Source: Telmatactis stephensoni
Lineage: Eukaryota > Cnidaria > Anthozoa > Actiniaria > Isophelliidae
NCBI GenBank assembly: GCA_029948255.1
Contig: JALIZF010001690.1
Span: forward strand, 434,001-498,000
Reading direction: 5' to 3'
DNA: 64,000 nt
Position numbers and translations under genes: made by a program. Within the stretch, counting starts at the first letter, position 1. The number at the start of each line of letters is the position of its first letter. Positions 58,801-64,000 of this stretch are shown here, in pieces. A model generated the notes under the pieces. It searched no databases, was not told the origin of the DNA, and worked only from the letters and a program-made list of their open reading frames with translations.

Positions 58801-61493
58801 GCAGAGGAGAAAACCAAAAGTCAGACGTCATTTTTTTCTATTAGACGCATTTTGAAACTTTTGTTAATTATTTTGATTGGTGTTATTACTGTTGATCTCT
58901 ACAAACACAACGGATATCAAGGTATTTGTTTAGTTTGTAATATTATGTGTGTTCTCCGCCTCGATTGTAGTTTTTTCTTGTGATAATACAAGGGCAGATC
59001 TAGGATTTGTAATTGGCTGGTAACAAAAAGAGCAAGGGACGGGGTCCAAGTTTGTAAAAACAACTTAATTAAGGTTCCAGAAAACAATACCCCATCACAT
59101 GAGAGAGTAGCATACAACAAGCCTGCTGACCAAGTGTGAGCATGTTTGACTTAATAAAAAATAGAGACAATGTTATGAGCATTCAAACTCTGCCAAAATT
59201 ACAAAGAAATGTATGGTGTCCTGCCATAACAGAGGGATAATGATTGCATTGCATTGAAGGGTGGCTAGTTTAGTACCCCCTTGCGCCCCACCCATCCCAT
59301 TTCAAGCCACCCACCACTTCTGGATCCGCCCATGTTGAGACAAATAGGTGCTATATGTCCGTAAAACTCTTGTGCTCTTTTCAATATATATATTTCGTTG
59401 ATTTCTCGTGGGTAAAATCTTGAACCACTACCTTGTCTTTTGACAGGAAGCAAAACATCACGCTATGCCAAAGAATACGGGATAGAAAACGGCGCAATAC
59501 GGGTATATGGACATGTTAAAAATGGACTAGATAAAGGAAACAGGTAGGAACTCCAACATGACTGTTGAACCGATAGTCGTTGCTAAGCGACGACATGTCA
59601 ACCTTTGGACCAATTATAATGGGCTCGGTGCATCGAAAGCAGGACAGCGCTAACCTGAGATTAAAATCAATGGTTTTCTTTAAATCCGGGCTCTGATTGC
59701 CTAAATACCCTGTAGTTTATAGTGAAATGTGCGATTGCTATTTACTTAGTTCATACTTTGTGAACATTACTGGAAGCTATACGCTTATACTGTTGTTATA
59801 TTTAGTTGGATACAAGAGAACTATCCCGCATATTACAGTCAGTTTCGAGAATATGCCGACCCAGCGGCCTTGTACGTCAAAGACAAGTTCTTTATTGCTT
59901 ATGACTTCGTAGCTGAACAAACACAACCTGCAAGAAAATACCTTAGTAAGAAAATTCCTGAGATCTTAGAAAAGGTAAAAACGATTTTCTTCTTAAAATG
60001 TCAGTTGTGTGGAGACCTCAGTGAAAACAGGGTAGCAAAGGTGTTTCGCGGGACACGGGATTTGGGCCCAAAATAGTGCGTCACTGGATTCGCGAATGAA
60101 CCCACGCGTGATGCGTGATTTGCTATTTTATAAAAAAAGTATCAATGTGATTGCGCCAAAATTTCTTAGTGACTGGTACTCCCCTCCCCTTGTTATCTTG
60201 AAAAATGAATCAATTTGAGCTCTTTATGGTCGTAGTTTTCTAAAATACTCATACTATATATATTATCTGCCCAAAGCGATTGTCATCCCGTTGAACTCTT
60301 CTGTGACCACTTTCTTCTATCCACCATTTTCCATACATCGGTTCAGTGGTCACACACAAAACATTAAAGCGAGGCTCCAGGGTACACACAAAGGATTATT
60401 CCACTTTGTACCCTGAAGCCTCGCTTGGATGCTTTGTGTGTGACCACTGAACCGATGTATTGGAAATTGGTGTATGTTCAGACGTGGGATCTATGGAGCC
60501 CGTTTCTTACAAGGTCGGGTAACCTATCGGGGCCGTTTACTAATACATTTACCTCCCGATAAAGGTTTTATCAAAGTGTGCGCAACTTTCAGTCCATATA
60601 ATGTCTGGTTTGATATATAGATGCTTGTGTGCACCCGTAAACCTATGCCTGTTATCAGGTCTTTCGAGAAACGAGACTCCGTTGTTCTGTTATTGACATC
60701 ATCTTTGTATTTATATCTAGATTGAAACAGAAGTACCCAAATACTGGTCTGTAATCAGTAGTAAGGTCCAACACTACTGGAAGATCTACTGGCCCATACT
60801 TCACCATTATCTACTTATAATACAAGAAACATTCCTCACATATGTGCCTCCATTCCTAAACAGACTACACGAGCTGTTAACAAATTTAGCCAACCGAATC
60901 TATGAACTTGCACCTGAGTTTTTTGATTCTATAATAGCATGGTTGGAGAAGGTTGGCCAGTCCATAACGGAGAAGGTCCCTGATGTTGTAGCCGTGGTAC
61001 AAGAGTATGCCATTATTGCTTCCAATCTGATCGTCAATTTAGTGAATAATGCAATTACATGGATACAGAGTCTAGCAAACAGGTATTTAGCAAGAATTGA
61101 TTTTAAAATATTCATTCGGCAATTCTCGCTGATAACAGTCATTAACTTTACAAAAACGGAACATATAACAAACAAATAAACAAACCAGAAAAACCCTGTA
61201 AAAATTTGTATGAAAACAAACCCCTATGCAAGTGAACAAGTAACATAATTCTATCGTTTGTTTCCAGTTTGTTTTGTTTTTTGTTTCGTTCGTTTGTTCT
61301 TTCATTCGTTTGTTCGACAAACGAGCAAGGAGATTCATGAGGGTGAGCACTTGTGTGTTCTAGAGAATAAGATTAGAAAGTTAATTAGAAAGCTAATAAT
61401 TTGAGATATAACTATCAATTTTTTTTTTCCAGCGGAGATCCAACTGACGATGTAATCTCTAAACAGACCACAAGTAAAAGCTTTCCTAAATAG
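43869..61493 (+). CDS. TMEM214: TMEM214, complete, 20 coding exons
   Basis: TMEM214 is an ER membrane protein; in mammals it anchors procaspase-4 and supports ER-stress apoptosis. Exons: 43869-43983, 46100-46326, 46550-46615, 47234-47321, 47796-47927, 49134-49216, 49651-49756, 49835-49916, 50443-50547, 50690-50729, 51156-51263, 52358-52449, 52740-52788, 54920-54997, 55460-55492, 58798-58921, 59447-59543, 59806-59974, 60721-61082, 61433-61493. Every join keeps phase; the sum is 2217 nt, 738 codons plus stop (human is 689). The N-terminus MASSGKWEVVGKSNKKR is characteristic; a lysine-rich linker follows. Helical exons 3-15 include LWLKDLASYLHLKLQ and REALAIMWALGQLP. Exon 16 carries the membrane segment (RRILKLLLIILIGVITVDLY), then a lumenal helical tail. 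Introns host MITEs, foldbacks and a LINE tail. Confidence 0.95.
46639..47049. mobile_element. long hairpin element, 411 bp, in TMEM214 intron 3
   Basis: Arms of about 195 bp (46639-46835 and 46852-47049) are inverted copies, from cattgccggatttcatatcg to its mirror, with a loop of under 20 bp. No ORF; a transcript would fold into a very long hairpin. Confidence 0.9.
48222..48262. repeat. 40-bp palindrome with paired YY1-like motifs
   Basis: cgccatcttggtggtactgg followed by ctataccaccaagatggcag is a near-perfect palindrome. Each arm holds CCATCTTG/CAAGATGG. It lies in TMEM214 intron 5. Confidence 0.7.
50083..50233. mobile_element. MITE family A, copy 3
   Basis: The ends gaaaggtttcctgtgaaaac and ctattttcacagggaaccc with ttc are mirrors. 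Same family as 18273 and 40652. It lies in TMEM214 intron 8. Confidence 0.75.
51660..52010 (-). mobile_element. LINE-like 3' tail with (TA)n
   Basis: tatatatatatataacaactttattgaag reads on the minus strand as AATAAAGTTGT then (TA)n, the pattern of a non-LTR 3' end. No RT sequence is present. It lies in TMEM214 intron 11. Confidence 0.45.
53109..53954. mobile_element. TTAA-flanked inverted-repeat element, 846 bp
   Basis: The ends ttaaggtgactgactacgtt and the mirror aacgtagtcagtaaccttaa share about 19 of 20 bases, bounded by TTAA at 53109-53112 and 53951-53954. No transposase. In TMEM214 intron 13. Confidence 0.8.
54124..54424. mobile_element. inverted-repeat element, about 300 bp
   Basis: Arms gagaccataatactaagaga ... 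atagaattc are mirrored by gaattctattggttgag ... tctcttagtattatggtctc. The arms each contain gcgcgcgatggcgaagttac. In TMEM214 intron 13. Confidence 0.75.
54571..54874. mobile_element. inverted-repeat element, 304 bp, with ttgc-rich interior
   Basis: The left end taaggtgtagtaatacgagc and the mirrored right end gctcgtatcaccgcacctt(ta) match imperfectly. Many gttgcaggttgc-like blocks inside in both orientations. Confidence 0.7.
55517..55684. mobile_element. TCATACGAAA-family MITE, 168 bp
   Basis: The ends agagcaaattcgtatgagtg and cagtcatacgaaatgttctct are mirrors; the core tgtctataaaaacattcgaa is the one amplified at 26637-27247. In TMEM214 intron 15. Confidence 0.8.
55754..55887. mobile_element. 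near-perfect hairpin MITE, 134 bp
   Basis: agggcccgttcgcatgagag at the left is mirrored by ctctcatgtgaatgggccct at the right; arms of about 57 bp are almost identical. Confidence 0.85.
56045..56195. repeat. (CAA)n-type microsatellite
   Basis: A degenerate array of aac/aca triplets interrupted by taac units in TMEM214 intron 15; the minus strand gives a leucine-run ORF that is an artefact. Confidence 0.9.
56559..56705. mobile_element. TCATACGAAA-family MITE, decayed
   Basis: The ends agagcagatttagtataact and ctcatacgaaaaccgctct with the core gaatgtttttatagaca. Same family as 26637 and 55517. Confidence 0.65.
57080..57097 (+). CDS. possible alternative first exon of TMEM214
   Basis: In intron 15 an ATG in an AAAATG context opens MSTDEQ and runs into donor CAG|GTAATT in phase 0. 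Joined to exon 16, which also starts in phase 0, it would give a 276-residue protein with only the membrane segment and the lumenal tail. Only phase and splice signals support it. Confidence 0.35.
58500..58765. repeat. degenerate (taccg)n repeat
   Basis: Many taccgta/taccctt/tatcgta units, ending in accgtaccgtaccataccg, just before TMEM214 exon 16. Confidence 0.6.
58989..59334. mobile_element. CAGGGG-family element, about 346 bp
   Basis: The ends caagggcagatctagga and ctggatccgcccatg are imperfect mirrors. In TMEM214 intron 16. Confidence 0.55.
60321..60472. mobile_element. hairpin MITE, 152 bp
   Basis: ccatacatcggttcagtggt and its mirror accactgaaccgatgtattg; arms include cgaggctccagggtac and mirror. 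In TMEM214 intron 18. Confidence 0.8.
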
Positions 61494-61500
61494 CTCTTTT

Positions 61501-61660
61501 TACTTGATGACGTCACAGTCGCCTTGCCAAGAAAACAGTCTTTCGCTTGATGCCGTCAAAGCCTTGGCAACACCCAGTCTTTACCTTGATGGCGTCACGG
61601 TAACCTTGGGCACTCGCATTACTAGTCTTTACTTGATAACGTCACAGAAGCCGTCCACAG
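61501..61660. repeat. degenerate tandem repeat with TGACGTCA-like sites
   Basis: cttgatgacgtcacagtcgc, cttgatgccgtcaaagc, cttgatggcgtcacggtaac and cttgataacgtcacagaagc recur at intervals of about 45 bp, each preceded by an agtcttt-like block. It starts a few bases after the TMEM214 stop and is probably in its 3' UTR. Confidence 0.7.
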
Positions 61661-62250
61661 TTATTAGCGTTTTATTATACCGTTTACTCACTCGTAAATA
61701 CAAAGCGAATACTGTATGTGTATTTTAGGACCGACTCAGAGAAATAACTGTAATTCCTTGCTAGGGAGGTCGTTTTTGGTTAAAAACAAACGCCTTTCTG
61801 ATCACGTGAGAATCCAGTCGCACTTTTGCACTAAGTATCAAAGAAGACGAATTTCAAATCTAAGGTCATATATACTGTTTGATATTATAGAAATTTACAT
61901 TTTCAAATTCCAGATTAAAGTTGATATTCACATTGCTTTAGTATGTGTTTTTTGATGACACTATAGAGTGATTGCAAAAAAAAACGTGAAAAAGTTAGTA
62001 GACTAATGGATACTAGTAGACCTTATTTCCATTGTTTTCTTTTGTGTCTATGTTAAACTATTACACACTAACATTCCATTTTTATTTCCTGTTTTTTTAA
62101 ATGCTCCAATTTCCACCCTATGTAGGATAATATTCTTCGTCAGACTGAAAACTGTGCTAAGCTCTGTTCGCAAAGGGAATTGCAGAATAATCCACACTTG
62201 TTTGGGGGTATAATGGCTATGTGACAATTTATCACATACTAGCCAGTTTA
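61661..62250. other. downstream of TMEM214, nothing recognised
   Basis: AT-rich; no coding signal. The TMEM214 polyadenylation site could not be placed with confidence. Confidence 0.45.
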
Positions 62251-62928
62251 TTAAGGTAGCTCACTATAGTTTCAAAGACCATTATACCAATGGTAAAAAG
62301 TGGAAATATACTGCTTCAAATTTATACTTTGACAACCGTACAGCCAACCATATGACAGACCATGAATCAGGGAACCGTTTGATATGAAGCTCATTGCTCG
62401 AAAGGTTGCTATAGCAACGTGACGTCAGCATTAAGGAAGGTCATTGTTTCAATAAAATGAGTAAAAACGCAAGTTTTCTACGGTGAACTTTTTTAAAACT
62501 CACAAAATCTATTTTCCACATTATCATACAGCCACTATCAAAAGTTAGCTAACTTCCTGACATCAGATTTTTCTCAATTTAGAAAAACCAAAATTTGACA
62601 ATACTTCATATTCTGATGTCCAGAATATTTTTAAAATCGATCATACAATCACAAATTAAGCAAAGTTTCATATTATTTAAAAAAATCAACTTTTACCGTG
62701 GAAACTTCGAGCAATTAAAATTTAATTGGTAAAAAGGGACCTTTTTATGGAAGCTGTAGCGTTGCTATGGTAACATCCATGGGATCATGGCCCTTACAAC
62801 AAATCCTAAAACTCATAATCTTCAATATAATTGGTCTATAAGCTGTCAATATGCAAACAAACTTGATTTTAAACATGACTTTTTCATTTAGTATCAGTAT
62901 CCACTATAACTATAGGGAGCCTCCTTAA
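62251..62928. mobile_element. TTAA-flanked inverted-repeat element, 678 bp
   Basis: The ends ttaaggtagctcactatagt and the mirror actatagggagcctccttaa match with few differences and carry TTAA at 62251-62254 and 62925-62928. No transposase. Confidence 0.75.
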
Positions 62929-63760
62929 ATATCTCAAAGGTATAAATACATAACTGAATCAAACTAGTCAGTATTAACATATTGCCTTGCGAAGGTGAGG
63001 GCAATAAACCGCCCAACCCAAGAACACAATAAGAGGCTGGCCTGGGGTGGAGGTGGGATGAAAGTTCAAAACCAGTGTGTCAGCGAGTCCGAGATACACG
63101 CCATCCTTTGTACGCCATGAGTGTCAACATCATAGGATTCAAACATCAATCCCCGTTATCCAGGCTCCCATTGCATTGTGGGTAGCATAAAAAATAGTGG
63201 CTCAATTTTCCTTCGTGCAACCGTGGCCAGTTATATTTTTCCTTACAATTAACAGTTTCTAGAGCCGATTATACTACACGGTCGACGTCGCGCGGCACTG
63301 TTACGGTATATAGGAATCAGTTGCGAAACAATGCTTTTCTAGACAGTCACGGTACAGCGCGGTAAGTTTCCCACTCGTACGAAAACCACTTGTTTCCCTT
63401 TCTTTTTTTATTCTATGGTTGCATAGCTCTTTCTTGAATATATGAGAAATAAGGAAAGCTCAGCTCCGTAACTTCAAAATTGTCTTCGTGAATAAATTTG
63501 GACTGAAGGAGTACAAACGACGTTGGAACTCCCTTCGTGGACAGTTCGACTGTCTTGTTTTACACTCATCAGATAATGATGTTAAAACATCGAAATTGCA
63601 TTGTAAATGCTAGGCTCATTTTTTTATCGACTGTCTATTTCAGGAATTCTAAGTTGTGTTTTTTGTTTACAAAAATTACTTATAACTCACTATGCACCAG
63701 TGTGAAACACAGGAAGGGCCGACAAAACGCGTATTTGAAATAAAGTATCTCTGACTCGTG
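62929..63760. other. intergenic with a TCATACGAAA-family remnant
   Basis: Around 63275-63391 lies gtttcccactcgtacgaaaa with cacggtacagcgcggtaag, a broken member of the family seen at 56559. Otherwise nothing recognised. Confidence 0.45.
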
Positions 63761-63761
63761 G

Positions 63762-64000
63762 CGAGGGTTTATTTATTTATTTATTTATTTATTCAACTTC
63801 CACTGAGTGCATAAAATATAATGATAGATAATTATAAATGGTTGAAATAATAAGTTAATAATGGCAAGGAAAAAACTCAGTGAGGGACAGTCACGACAGA
63901 GCAAGCTCCAACTAGGTGAAAGCCCAATAAAATAATAGTGATAAAAAGAGGTATATATATATAAAAAAAAAGAATGAATAAATTCTGACACTATATAACA
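63762..64000 (-). mobile_element. LINE-like 3' tail at the window edge
   Basis: A (TTTA)n run, then caacttccactgagtgcata and agcaagctccaactaggtga, related to 17365-17560. Runs off the window. Confidence 0.5.

Overview
The window reads as nuclear DNA of an animal, most likely an anthozoan cnidarian such as a stony coral. The evidence is AT-rich sequence, multi-exon genes with GT..AG introns, recognisable metazoan proteins, a BEL/Pao LTR retrotransposon, a CR1/Jockey-type LINE and a very high density of short inverted-repeat elements. The species cannot be fixed from sequence alone. I see no rRNA, tRNA, CRISPR or prokaryotic gene organisation. Gene models were assembled by hand from exon homology, splice sites and codon phase.

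Layout. (1) 586-4672, minus strand: the 5' five exons of EMG1/NEP1, a ribosomal RNA pseudouridine methyltransferase; the 3' exons lie beyond the left edge. (2) 5468-13896: a full-length but defective BEL/Pao retrotransposon on the minus strand, with 283-bp LTRs differing at two positions and a 5-bp target duplication. It has lost its reverse transcriptase core, carries a 17-copy 39-bp repeat in gag, and has a 1.24-kb inverted-repeat DNA transposon with a RecQ-like helicase fragment nested in its leader. (3) 14467-18253, plus strand: a complete four-exon TLC-domain gene related to TLCD1/TLCD2. (4) 18254-23738: no gene seen; several small inverted-repeat elements. (5) 23739-35649, minus strand: a tetraspanin gene, eight exons found. 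Its 5' exon and the exon with the canonical CCG motif were not found, and one intron holds a 5'-truncated LINE (27729-30620). (6) 35650-43868: no confident gene; small elements, two candidate exons around a possible bidirectional promoter near 42200, and a decayed transposon with a SAP-like coding remnant (42498-43738). (7) 43869-61493, plus strand: a complete 20-exon TMEM214 gene (738 codons), with a possible alternative first exon in intron 15. (8) 61494-64000: no gene; repeats and a LINE-like tail.

The four host genes have unrelated housekeeping roles (18S rRNA modification, membrane lipid composition, membrane microdomains, ER stress) and do not form an operon or pathway. What links the window is mobile DNA: TTAA-flanked elements of 0.68-0.99 kb recur four times, and a family with TCATACGAAA ends recurs about five times, once with its core expanded into eight 66-bp copies. 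Introns are heavily invaded while the exons found remain open.
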